From positions 1 to 40,070 of the IMG/VR virus record IMGVR_UViG_3300009488_000032: DNA of 40,070 nt; one strand, written 5' to 3'. The DNA comes from a virus. Below are positions 21,371 to 29,028 of this stretch, piece after piece (positions within the stretch are counted from its first letter, which is position 1; each line of letters opens with the position of its first letter). Below the pieces are notes generated by a model, which ran no database searches, was not told where the DNA came from, and saw nothing but the letters and a program-made list of their open reading frames with translations. The translations under genes were made by a program, and so were the position numbers.

Positions 21371-22081
21371 ATGAGCAAGCTGAGAAAGACCATCAACCGA
21401 ATCCCCGCAATCTATGTCATCGTCGCGGTCATGGCGTTCGTGCTGATGGCTGTAGCCGCACAGGCGTACCGACCGAGCGGCTCTTCGACGCTCTCCAGCG
21501 CGGCCGAGTTCGAGAACTCCAGCCGGTTCGCCAAGAACTACGTCCACAACCGGCCGTTCCTGTGGATCTCGATGACGCCCGTCCAGATCACCACGACCGA
21601 TGGGCTGGTGAGCATCGGGGGCGGCGCGGGCACCTATACCGAGATCGGAACTTCGGAGGCGGTCGCGCTTCTCCTCGACACCGACGCAGACACGGTGGGC
21701 ACCGGGGTAGTGCCTATCCCGACCGACATCGACCTGGCCAAAAATATCCAGTGTCGGGTGATCTGGGCGCAATCTGAAGCGGCGGCAACTGGATCGATAG
21801 ATTTCGTGTTGACGTACGAAATTTACGTTGCCGGAACAACTGCGGTCACAGTCCCGAACGATGCTTTTGACGTGGACGGCGGGACACAAGTCGACCTCGG
21901 TGCGGATATTTTGACGAACGGGCCGTGGTCCACTATTACCGGCAGCACCATCACTGCGACCCCGGGCGACGATTTCTGGGCATTCCTGTTGACATACGAC
22001 GAAACGACCGCCGCGGATGCGGAAGTCTTCGGCCTGCAATGTCGTTATTACCGGAAGTGGCTGGGCGGCGGGCAGGGCTAG
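21371..22081 (+). CDS. Virion-region protein with N-terminal signal peptide or anchor, 236 aa
   Basis: GAAAGGAAAAG precedes ATG 21371. The N terminus has a basic start (MSKLRKTINRIPAIYV), a ~17-residue hydrophobic core (VIVAVMAFVLMAVAA) and AQA-Y, a plausible signal-peptidase I site. The rest is beta-rich, Gly/Thr/Ala-rich, and ends in QCRYYRKWLGGG. It sits where capsid decoration or head-fibre proteins usually lie, yet virion proteins normally lack export signals. It could be a decoration protein with a hydrophobic capsid-binding tail, or an exported phage product. The 99-bp gap before it (21272-21370) shows no clear promoter or hairpin. Confidence 0.6.
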   Translation: MSKLRKTINRIPAIYVIVAVMAFVLMAVAAQAYRPSGSSTLSSAAEFENSSRFAKNYVHNRPFLWISMTPVQITTTDGLVSIGGGAGTYTEIGTSEAVALLLDTDADTVGTGVVPIPTDIDLAKNIQCRVIWAQSEAAATGSIDFVLTYEIYVAGTTAVTVPNDAFDVDGGTQVDLGADILTNGPWSTITGSTITATPGDDFWAFLLTYDETTAADAEVFGLQCRYYRKWLGGGQG

Positions 22082-22084
22082 ATA

Positions 22085-22152
22085 TTGACCCGACCCGGGT
22101 CTTGGCCTGGGCTCCGGCTAGATAATGAAAAGATGGACGGAGCCCGGGCTCA
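22085..22152 (+). promoter_or_regulatory. Palindrome-rich gap
   Basis: TTGACC lies at 22085-22090, without a convincing -10. The gap has a 10-bp palindrome GACCCGGGTC (22092-22101), an inverted repeat GGGCTCCG (22109-22116) / CGGAGCCC (22138-22145), and an overlapping 12-bp palindrome GAGCCCGGGCTC (22140-22151). The last two cannot form together. A processing site, terminator without T-tract, or binding site for a dimeric protein are all possible. Confidence 0.5.
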
Positions 22153-22186
22153 TATAGAGCGATGACCGAACCGAAAGGATCGAGAG

Positions 22187-22768
22187 ATGAGCGATACCCA
22201 AAAGAAGGTAGAGCCAAAGAAGGGCATTATCGAACGGCTCAAGCGCCCCAAGGCCGATGCCGATAAGGCGAACGAGAAAGCGAACGCAGATAGGAAGGGC
22301 GCCCGGTTCTGGCTCCCGTCCCGCGTTGACCTGGCAGGCCACGGACCGCGCACGTCCGACGACCCATTCGAGGGAACGCCGCGCCAGATTTCGTTTCCGC
22401 GCATTCTCCGCAAAGGTAAGGAGCACAAGATTCGCGGCGAGGTGTATCTCGGAGAACTCAAAGGCGACCGTGGCATCATGATCGAGCATATCATGCACCC
22501 GGGCCAGCTCCGCCACGACCGTGCCGAGATCCTCAAGAAGGGCCTGCTCACCGAGGCCGACTTCGAGGCGATGGACAAGGGCAAGCACCCGGACGAACAC
22601 AAGAGCACGCCCAACGAGATGCCCGAAATGCGGATCGGCGATATCGATCACCTGACCGACCTCGAGGCGAGCGCGTACTGCACCAAGCACAACATCCTCC
22701 TGCCTGCGGACGCCGATCTCCTAGTCAAGCGGCAGTACATCAAAGCGGCGCTCAGCAAGACCCGGTAG
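22187..22768 (+). CDS. Hypothetical head/neck-region protein, 193 aa
   Basis: GAAAGGATCGAGAG precedes the ATG. The N-terminal 40 residues are very basic (KKVEPKKGIIERLKRPKADA). The core reads ISFPRILRKGKEHKIRGEVYL and MIEHIMHPGQLRHDRAEIL. The C-terminal part (YCTKHNILLPADADLLVKRQ) may form a helical domain like those used in head-neck contacts. It lies between capsid genes and structural beta proteins. No family is recognised. Confidence 0.6.
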   Translation: MSDTQKKVEPKKGIIERLKRPKADADKANEKANADRKGARFWLPSRVDLAGHGPRTSDDPFEGTPRQISFPRILRKGKEHKIRGEVYLGELKGDRGIMIEHIMHPGQLRHDRAEILKKGLLTEADFEAMDKGKHPDEHKSTPNEMPEMRIGDIDHLTDLEASAYCTKHNILLPADADLLVKRQYIKAALSKTR

Positions 22769-22786
22769 CGGGAGAGGGGAGTCGGC

Positions 22787-23518
22787 ATGACAGCCATGAA
22801 CGCTCCGAAATGGCGCAGAGTGACCGGCGCCGATTCGTTCGTTGAGGATCTGCTGACCCTGACCGGCCAGCCACTAAACACCGAGACGGTCGTGCTCGGA
22901 GCCAAGACCTACACATTCCAGACCACGCTGACCGATGTCGACGGTAACGTGGCGATCGGGGCAGACACCGCGACATCAATTGCTAACCTGATCGCGGCCA
23001 TCACCCTGGGCGCCGGAGTGGGCACTCTGTACGCGACATCGATGACCGCCCATGCCAACGCAACCGCGCAAGCAGGGGCGCCTGGCGATACGACGATGGT
23101 GGCGCGGGCCAAGACCGCGGGTGTCGCCGGCAACTCGATCGCGACCACCGAGACGCTGACGAACGGCTCTTGGCGCTCAACGAAGCTGGGCCTCGTGTAT
23201 GTCGACCTCAACATGGAGGGTCACGACCGGGACGGACTCAGGCTTCTCCTGTCGTGTGCGGCCGGCACCGTGACCGCAACGCTGGAATCGGCGATTCGCA
23301 ATGTCCCAGATCCTGCCAATGTCCCCGTGGCCGATTGGGATGATACCACCAACGATACGTTTGGAGTCGCCAGCTTGATCGCCGCCGCAACCGCAGCCGA
23401 TGACACATGGATCGACAACCTCGGGATCCTTGGGCTGACACGGCATTCCAGAATCAAGATCGCCGTCGGGACAACTGCGACGACCGTTGTCTGGTCCGTT
23501 GACCACGTGCGGAAGTAG
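22787..23518 (+). CDS. Structural beta-rich protein, 243 aa (phage tail/head surface type)
   Basis: ATG 22787 follows GGGAGAGGGGAG. Residues ~30-130 contain TYTFQTTLTDVDGNVAIGAD, then TSIANLIAAITLGAGVGTLY and TAKTAGVAGN-type text: a module I know from many phage tail and baseplate proteins, with alternating strands and one helix. The C-terminal half (ILGLTRHSRIKIAVGTTA) is beta-rich. It lies among head genes, so it may be a decoration or fibre protein. The exact role is unclear. Confidence 0.6.
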   Translation: MTAMNAPKWRRVTGADSFVEDLLTLTGQPLNTETVVLGAKTYTFQTTLTDVDGNVAIGADTATSIANLIAAITLGAGVGTLYATSMTAHANATAQAGAPGDTTMVARAKTAGVAGNSIATTETLTNGSWRSTKLGLVYVDLNMEGHDRDGLRLLLSCAAGTVTATLESAIRNVPDPANVPVADWDDTTNDTFGVASLIAAATAADDTWIDNLGILGLTRHSRIKIAVGTTATTVVWSVDHVRK

Positions 23519-23527
23519 GAGGCGGCC

Positions 23528-24097
23528 ATGCGAACAAGTGCACTTGCGCAGGTCCTCCAAGCATTCGAAGCCGCACTCGGCAATCCATCGAACCTCAACA
23601 GCGTCCACGATCATCTGGAGCGAGCCGGCGGCCATATCATCAGTAATGAGATCACGTTGTCCGCGAATGCCGGGGCTGGGACGAACAATATCTTTCAGGT
23701 CACGAAGACGGTGAAGGTGTTCCGATTGTTTGCATTCATCACCGACGCCACGGTTTTAGCCAACCTGACGGCTGGGCAGTTCACTTTGTGGGATGGCGCG
23801 GCCGACGACGCGATTACGAAGAACGATGGTGTTCTGAGCGGCATGGCCGTCGATACGTTCATGGCCAAGAACGCGCTGAAGACTGTCACCATGGCAATCG
23901 CGAACAACGTAAACGGCGCGGTGACAGAGCAAGCGGCCGACAAAAAGGCGTTTCAGTCCTTTTTCGCCACGCAGAAGACGGGGCAGAACACATACATCCG
24001 ATGGAAGTATACCACCACCGATGCGCCGATCAACGCCAAGCTTCTAGTGCTTGCAGAATACAAGGGGCTCAATGGCGGCACCCTGGTGGCAGTTTAG
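23528..24097 (+). CDS. Putative capsid decoration/fibre protein, 189 aa
   Basis: AGGAGGCGGCC lies just before ATG 23528. The sequence is beta-rich with regular turns (AGTNNIFQVTKTVKVFRLFA, LTAGQFTLWDGAADDAI, TYIRWKYTTTDAPINAKLLVLAEY), like a jelly-roll or Ig-type virion surface protein. No signature motif is seen. The gene is ten bases from the upstream stop and eleven bases ahead of the next gene. Confidence 0.5.
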   Translation: MRTSALAQVLQAFEAALGNPSNLNSVHDHLERAGGHIISNEITLSANAGAGTNNIFQVTKTVKVFRLFAFITDATVLANLTAGQFTLWDGAADDAITKNDGVLSGMAVDTFMAKNALKTVTMAIANNVNGAVTEQAADKKAFQSFFATQKTGQNTYIRWKYTTTDAPINAKLLVLAEYKGLNGGTLVAV

Positions 24098-24108
24098 GAC
24101 GGAGCACA

Positions 24109-25026
24109 ATGCCCGAGCTGGTAGTAGGCAACATTCACATCCTGGAGCTTCAGGCCCGCAAGCGTGCTGACTCCGACCCCGTTGGCGCCAGTGCCGATCT
24201 CGCGATCCGCTTCCTCAAGGTCGGACACGACGACCACGGCAAGTATTGGGATGGCGATTCATGGGAGGCAGCCGCAGTTGTCGCCGCCACGCCCACCACC
24301 TTCCACGGGCAGCAGTACTCACTTCCCGCCGCTGCGGTAGTCGCCGACATGCGGGGCGGCCGGATCACGGCTCGGGTAGCAGACGCGGACGCGATCCAGG
24401 TGGGCGAAGAGATCCAATACCCCATCGTGCTCTACACGCTCGACACGCTGATCGGCTTAACGGGGCAATATCAAATCACTGTGCATGTTCAAGACGCAGA
24501 TACAAATGACATCCCAGGCGTCAGCGTGACGATCTATTCCGAAGATAACTCGACCTTTATCACGAGCGGGGATGCTGGCACGACTGGCGATCGAGTCTTT
24601 GCGCTTGATGCCGGAGCGTATCAGGTCAGACTCGGCAAAGACCTGTATGGTTTCACGGTGCCGGAGGAAATGGTTGTCAGCGAGGATGATACCAAGACGT
24701 TTACAGGCACAGCGTTTACCGCGCCGACACCCGCCAACCCTAACAACTGTTCGATCTATGGGACGCTACGGGACGCGGGTGGCAATAACCTGGTCGGCGA
24801 GACAGTAAAGATCCATGCAGCCGTTCCCCAGGGCACGGCGGGTGTGATGCTCGGAAAACAGCCCCTGCAGAAAACAACGGATTCATCCGGTAAGTTCACC
24901 ATCGAAGTCCAGAAGCTGGCCGTGGTATGGGTTTTCAATCCCGAGGTCGGTGTCTGGAAAAAGCTGACCGTCCCGAATGCAGTGAATCAGGACATCTCGA
25001 CCTGGACAACCTGGGTGCCGTCATGA
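24109..25026 (+). CDS. Virion surface protein with two carboxypeptidase-regulatory/Ig-like domains, 305 aa
   Basis: GGACGGAG precedes ATG 24109. The N-terminal ~115 residues are a beta domain (GKYWDGDSWEAAAVVAATPT). Two similar modules follow: ITVHVQDADTNDIPGVSVTI, ending in YQVRLGKDLYGFTVP, and CSIYGTLRDAGGNNLVGETV, ending in a SSGKFTIEVQK strand. Both have the pattern of prealbumin-like carboxypeptidase regulatory domains, which occur as surface or sugar-binding modules in phage virions. It overlaps the next gene by ATGA. Confidence 0.65.
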   Translation: MPELVVGNIHILELQARKRADSDPVGASADLAIRFLKVGHDDHGKYWDGDSWEAAAVVAATPTTFHGQQYSLPAAAVVADMRGGRITARVADADAIQVGEEIQYPIVLYTLDTLIGLTGQYQITVHVQDADTNDIPGVSVTIYSEDNSTFITSGDAGTTGDRVFALDAGAYQVRLGKDLYGFTVPEEMVVSEDDTKTFTGTAFTAPTPANPNNCSIYGTLRDAGGNNLVGETVKIHAAVPQGTAGVMLGKQPLQKTTDSSGKFTIEVQKLAVVWVFNPEVGVWKKLTVPNAVNQDISTWTTWVPS

Positions 25027-25283
25027 GCGAGCCGAGAATCAGAATCCCGAGCCTTATTAGGCGCTGGACCGGGCCCGGCGACTACGCGGGCGTTGAGGCA
25101 TTCGAGCCAGCCAGGGGCGAAGAGGCGGCCCTGTGTGAGACGTGTGGCTCTGCGCTGCGGGACCATGGCGTGATCGGGGATAGCCGCGTATGTCTCGGCG
25201 CCTTGATCGTCGGAGGCGGGACGCTGCGGGCCTGGCCGTTGAGCGAAGTCACCTTCGAGCCGAGCGCAGCACTGGAGGCATAA
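25023..25283 (+). CDS. Small hypothetical protein with CxxC, 86 aa
   Basis: The start overlaps the previous stop. The sequence has CETCGSALRDHGVIGDSRVC, a possible zinc knuckle, in an otherwise small beta protein ending LRAWPLSEVTFEPS. Proteins with a short cysteine cluster at this place (after fibre genes) are unnamed to me. It ends at TAATG, shared with the next start. Confidence 0.55.
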   Translation: MSEPRIRIPSLIRRWTGPGDYAGVEAFEPARGEEAALCETCGSALRDHGVIGDSRVCLGALIVGGGTLRAWPLSEVTFEPSAALEA

Positions 25284-25606
25284 TGCCAGCCACCATTGAC
25301 AGCGTGTGCCTCAAACTGGATAGCGTGCTCGACAAGCTCGGGGACATCAAAAAGCGCAATGATGAGGATCACAAGGCGATGGCGGCAGAGCAGAAGACGA
25401 CATCGGATCGCCTGGCTAAGATGGACACCCAGGCAGCCGTGGCAAAGAAAGACACGGAGGCCAACGCCAAGGATATCAGGCATCACGCCAAGCGGTGCGA
25501 GAAGCGCCACGCCGGGCTCAATAAGAAGCTGTGGGCCTTCGTCGTTGCCGGCCTACTTGCGGCGGGCGGCATTGTGCTACAATTCATCCTCGGGGGCGCG
25601 TCTTGA
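25283..25606 (+). CDS. Coiled-coil protein with C-terminal membrane helix (XhlA-like shape), 107 aa
   Basis: ATG 25283 overlaps the previous stop. Residues 1-75 are charged and helical (LKLDSVLDKLGDIKKRNDED, KKDTEANAKDIRHHAKR), and the end is a membrane helix (LWAFVVAGLLAAGGIVLQFI) followed by LGGAS. This layout, a coil then a C-terminal membrane span, is that of XhlA-type lysis-associated proteins. But it sits between fibre and neck genes, not in the lysis block. A membrane-contact or tail-associated role is also possible. Confidence 0.6.
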   Translation: MPATIDSVCLKLDSVLDKLGDIKKRNDEDHKAMAAEQKTTSDRLAKMDTQAAVAKKDTEANAKDIRHHAKRCEKRHAGLNKKLWAFVVAGLLAAGGIVLQFILGGAS

Positions 25607-26322
25607 AGCTCGAAGGCTTCCAGCAATCGATCCAGTACGAGGGTGGCTCGGGGCGACTCTGGTACAAGCCGACCCTCGAGGGCAAAGAGACTGTTCCCGA
25701 CGCCGCGCCGACCATCTCCATAATCGACCCGGGCGGGACTGAGCTTGTGGCCACGACCAACATGACGCGGGATGCCCTGACGGCCTGGTACTACTACGAT
25801 GTCGACGCGGAGAACACCACCAGCTATGGGCTCGGACTTGACTACCAGGCGGAGATCGTCTTCGAGGTCAATTCGGTCGAGTATATCGACCGCATGATCT
25901 TCGACGTCTGTCGCTGGCCCATCGGGCAGCCGCTCCTGACCTCCGAGGTCATCGACAAGAAGCGCCCGACATGGGCGGCGAGTCGCCCGGTCGAATGGGG
26001 CCTGGATTGGAGCGAGCCGATCAAGGATGCCCACCGGGAAATGGTTGACGAGCTACGGGGCATCATGGGATCGAAGGGTGAGTTCATTCGGCCACACCTG
26101 ATCCTGACCAGGGCCAAGCTGCACGCCGTCGCGATGAAGTTTACTCTTTACGAGATCGCGGAAGGAATCGGCTTACCCGAAGACGAGAAGAACGAGTACA
26201 GGGACCGGCGCAACAATGCGATCGACGCGATGGGGCCGGTGTCGGTTGACTATGACGATGACCTATTGGTTGACTCCGACGAGGATGATCAGACCCTTGG
26301 CGGCGTAGTGCTTCGGAGGTAG
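25603..26322 (+). CDS. Head-tail connector / neck protein, 239 aa
   Basis: TTG 25603 overlaps the previous stop as TTGA; ATG codons come only further downstream. The first ~100 residues form a beta domain (APTISIIDPGGTELVATTNM, YEVNSVEYIDRMIFDVC-like). Residues ~120-215 are helical (DWSEPIKDAHREMVDELRGI, ILTRAKLHAVAMKFTLYEIA), matching phage head-tail connector proteins in shape. The acidic tail is short. Position between head and tail genes supports a neck role. Confidence 0.6.
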   Translation: MKLEGFQQSIQYEGGSGRLWYKPTLEGKETVPDAAPTISIIDPGGTELVATTNMTRDALTAWYYYDVDAENTTSYGLGLDYQAEIVFEVNSVEYIDRMIFDVCRWPIGQPLLTSEVIDKKRPTWAASRPVEWGLDWSEPIKDAHREMVDELRGIMGSKGEFIRPHLILTRAKLHAVAMKFTLYEIAEGIGLPEDEKNEYRDRRNNAIDAMGPVSVDYDDDLLVDSDEDDQTLGGVVLRR

Positions 26323-26323
26323 T

Positions 26324-26812
26324 GTGGCAACGACGACTCCAGACGCGGTGATCATCGCAATCGAGGCGCTGATCGTTGGCTTGCGGCCGGCCGGCGCCGA
26401 CATCAAGGGCCAGTCAAACGAGTACGTCGTGACCGGCGATCGGGACAGCCATGTTGATTGGGAGACGAGGTCAGAGGGCAACGTTGACCGCCACTTCCAG
26501 ATTACCGAGTTCGAACCTGTTGAGTTCGTGACGTTCGGCGGCGGCGAGCGGGACATCACGGCAAACCTCGTCGTCCAGGTCGGGCATATTGCCGGCAACT
26601 TTGCGGTGACTCGCAACCGGCGGGTAAACGACATCTATCAGCTGATCGTTCAACTGACCAGGCCCGCAAACCACGATGCGATCAGCGGCTTGCACGCCAT
26701 ATTCCCGAACCTGTCTTCGGACGCCGCGCCGATCAAAGATGGCAAGTACGTTGTGACCACGCTCGGCTTCCCGGCTCAGTTCGCCCTATCCGCGAACTAT
26801 GGAGGATCATAA
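26324..26812 (+). CDS. Tail terminator/completion-like protein, 162 aa
   Basis: GTG 26324 follows CGGAGGT by five bases. The product (DAVIIAIEALIVGLRPAGAD, then FQITEFEPVEFVTFGGGERD, TANLVVQVGHIAGNF and YQLIVQLTRPANHDAIS) has the alpha-beta pattern of tail terminator proteins, which cap the tail tube at the neck. It lies directly before the tail tube gene. The assignment rests on shape and place. Confidence 0.55.
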   Translation: MATTTPDAVIIAIEALIVGLRPAGADIKGQSNEYVVTGDRDSHVDWETRSEGNVDRHFQITEFEPVEFVTFGGGERDITANLVVQVGHIAGNFAVTRNRRVNDIYQLIVQLTRPANHDAISGLHAIFPNLSSDAAPIKDGKYVVTTLGFPAQFALSANYGGS

Positions 26813-26814
26813 TC

Positions 26815-28041
26815 ATGGCTTTCGCTACCAGACACATAATGACCGACGTGCGCGGCATCGACTGGGGAGAGGCCGCCGATATGGAATCCGTGCCCGGCGC
26901 ATTCTCCCCGCTGGTCAAGGCCCGCGATATCAAGGGCGATCTTGTACAGGAGGAGATCAAGCGGATCATCCAGAAGACCGGCCTGGCTCGCGGGCCCGAG
27001 AAGTCGATCCTTGGTCCGAAGGGCGGGACCATCGGGTTCTCGCTCCCGGTCAGGGGCGGCAAGCTGGCGGCCGGCACTGGGTCGGAAAGCAACATGTCGA
27101 AGCTCATGAGCAACATGGGCATGGTGCGGCAGAACATCGCGGACGGGATCGCCAAGGTGACGGGTGGCGCCGCGGGCAATGTGACCATGCTCGATGCCGA
27201 CGCCGTGGGCTACGCACCCGGCGGGTTTATCTGCGTCAACGCCGACAAGGGCGGCGCGCCGGATATCCAATTGCGGGCGATCATCCAGGTGCAGGCAGCA
27301 GCCGGCACGACGACGGTCACGGTGGCGCCCAACTGGGACACCAACCCGGTGAACCTCGACGACATGTTCGCACTCGACAGCTTCAAGCCGTCGCCGGGAG
27401 AGCCCACGGTCTATTCAGGCCTCGATCTGTACCGCGGCCAGGGAGCGAGCAATCGGCACAAGTTCCAGTGCTTGGGCGCCGCGGCTACCTGGAAGATCCC
27501 GACCACCGCGCTCAACGCGATTCCGTTCATGGAGTTGGAGTTCATGATCGATGACTGGGAGGAATCCGAAGCGGTGCGGAGCGATGAAGACCCGGCCGAT
27601 CTGCTGGCCGATGAACGATTATTGCTGTTGGACGCGGAGTTCTACTGGGGCGCCACCGCTCTCCAGATCCAGGACTTCGCCTTCGATCCCGCATTCCCGC
27701 TGACCATGATGCCGGGCAATCTTTACGGCAACGGGCGGATCGGCTGGTGGTACGGTAACCCCGTGCCGAACCTGGAGGTCACGCCGTACTGGGACGCGGA
27801 GTGGTGGGACATCTGGAAGGATCGGACAACCGAGGAGGTCGCGCTCTATAGCGTTGCCGATCAATATGACTTCTTTGGCTTCTGCATGTTCGAGACCCAG
27901 GTCGTTGGCATCGAGGAGGCCACGATCGGAGAGGCGCTACTGGGCTCAAAGCCGACGTTCCTGTCGGTCGATCCGCACGAGTCACCCACGCCTGAGTTCG
28001 ACCAACTGCCGCAATTCGGCTTCTGCTTTTCCGGCGTATAG
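26815..28041 (+). CDS. Major tail (tube) protein
   Basis: GGAGG precedes ATG 26815. The 408-residue product is large for a tube protein but has the right composition: beta-rich with GTIGFSLPVRGGKLAAGTGS, a Gly/Ala-rich loop region, AVGYAPGGFICVN, TVAPNWDTNPVNLD and the conserved-looking LELEFMIDDW strand near residue 240. An extra C-terminal ~130 residues rich in Trp (GRIGWWYGNPVPNLEVTPYW, AEWWDIWKD) may be a surface domain. Its position before frameshifted tail chaperones is the standard order for the tube gene. Confidence 0.75.
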   Translation: MAFATRHIMTDVRGIDWGEAADMESVPGAFSPLVKARDIKGDLVQEEIKRIIQKTGLARGPEKSILGPKGGTIGFSLPVRGGKLAAGTGSESNMSKLMSNMGMVRQNIADGIAKVTGGAAGNVTMLDADAVGYAPGGFICVNADKGGAPDIQLRAIIQVQAAAGTTTVTVAPNWDTNPVNLDDMFALDSFKPSPGEPTVYSGLDLYRGQGASNRHKFQCLGAAATWKIPTTALNAIPFMELEFMIDDWEESEAVRSDEDPADLLADERLLLLDAEFYWGATALQIQDFAFDPAFPLTMMPGNLYGNGRIGWWYGNPVPNLEVTPYWDAEWWDIWKDRTTEEVALYSVADQYDFFGFCMFETQVVGIEEATIGEALLGSKPTFLSVDPHESPTPEFDQLPQFGFCFSGV

Positions 28042-28080
28042 ACGCCACCATACCTCCGGCAACGGAGAGAGGAGATCGAC

Positions 28081-28677
28081 ATGGCTGACACAGAGACTCC
28101 GAACGCCACCGCACAGGCAATCTCGCAGATATTCGAGAAGACACAGGAGGTCGATCCGCGTCGGCTGGTTCGGGAGTACGAGCTTGATAGCCTGCGGCGC
28201 GTGCTACAAAACTCAGAGAAGAACGCGGAGTTGATGAAGGGCAAGAAGCCGCCGGCCGGCGAAGTGTCCCCGGAGGAACTGCGGGTCGAGGCGGCGAGCC
28301 AGGTCGCGGAATGCGAGGAGGCGCTAGAGGAGTACGATGGGATGACCGGCATTCCGGCCACCATCACCATCGGCTATATCCCCGAAGCCGTGCTCACCGA
28401 CTACGACCTCGCGGACCAGGGCATGATGTCCATGGAGATCGGGTCGAGGGAGCAAGCCGAGGCACTACGCGAGCTTGACAAGATGCTGGTCAAGGCCGGC
28501 GTCAAGGGCCACAACGGGGTCATGTTCAAGGGCGTCGAGGTGCCCTACTCGGAGTGCCCGATGGGCCTTCCCTCCGACGCCGTGCTCGAGGTCTACTCCC
28601 GCGCCAAGTGGCTGCGTGCGCTCCGGTGGGCGGTCTACCGCCACAACTCGCTCGCCGAGGAAAAAAAAAGCAGATAG
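28081..28677 (+). CDS. Tail assembly chaperone, short form (G-like)
   Basis: CGGAGAGAGGAG precedes the ATG. This 198-residue acidic helical protein ends in EEKKSR just after a run of nine A (28661-28669). Lambda-like tail chaperones come as a short G and a longer GT form made by frameshifting; the position between the tube and tape-measure genes and the frame change at the end fit this. The short form would be the major product. It would bind the tape measure during tail assembly and not be in the virion. Confidence 0.85.
   Translation: MADTETPNATAQAISQIFEKTQEVDPRRLVREYELDSLRRVLQNSEKNAELMKGKKPPAGEVSPEELRVEAASQVAECEEALEEYDGMTGIPATITIGYIPEAVLTDYDLADQGMMSMEIGSREQAEALRELDKMLVKAGVKGHNGVMFKGVEVPYSECPMGLPSDAVLEVYSRAKWLRALRWAVYRHNSLAEEKKSR
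28661..28669 (+). promoter_or_regulatory. Programmed -1 frameshift site (A-run)
   Basis: The run of nine A is read in the G frame as GAA AAA AAA AGC. A -1 slip on A-AAA-AAA lets the ribosome read AAG CAG ATA GTC and continue in the T frame. The stop of the unshifted frame (TAG, 28675-28677) lies five bases past the run. I see no strong stem immediately after, so the slip may rely on the run alone. Confidence 0.8.
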
Positions 28678-29024
28678 TCGCCTTCGTGTGGCGAGAAAAT
28701 CTTGATCTCAATTGTGGACGCTGCGGAGACAGGCAGGATCGAAAGGACGCGAACGGATGCACTGGCCCTGCAAAGCGCGCATACACCAGAGGGCACCCAA
28801 AGAAGATCCCTGTCAAGTTTTGGCGCTGTCCCGTCCGCTACATCGGCACCGATGTCATAGCTCTGGCGAACGTCTACAACTCAGCGGGTGGCAACCTGTC
28901 GGTCACGGAGCGCCGCGCACTCCCGCCGCCATACCTGGAGGCATGGGACATGTACCGGGCAGAGCACAGGGCCGCCAAGCTGGATGCACAGGAGCGGATC
29001 GCGAAGCAAGGCGCCAAGGGATGA
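28668..29024 (+). CDS. Tail assembly chaperone, frameshifted extension (T part of GT)
   Basis: After the -1 slip translation runs on for about 118 residues, giving a ~314-residue GT fusion with the 28081 gene. The T part starts KQIVAFVWRENLDLNCGRCG and contains PVKFWRCPVRYIGTDVIALAN and VTERRALPPPYLEAWDMYR. The Trp/Tyr-rich helical text and Pro-rich turn are typical of T parts. No start codon with a ribosome site opens this frame, which supports frameshifting. It ends next to the tape-measure start. Confidence 0.8.
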   Translation, partial: KQIVAFVWRENLDLNCGRCGDRQDRKDANGCTGPAKRAYTRGHPKKIPVKFWRCPVRYIGTDVIALANVYNSAGGNLSVTERRALPPPYLEAWDMYRAEHRAAKLDAQERIAKQGAKG

Positions 29025-29028
29025 CGCC

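Noticed and set aside
20420-22039. 539-residue open frame on the minus strand
   Set aside because: It is antisense to the major capsid gene and the next gene, which have clear ribosome sites and recognisable proteins. The product is rich in Arg, His and Asp with no family pattern, as expected of a shadow in GC-rich DNA.
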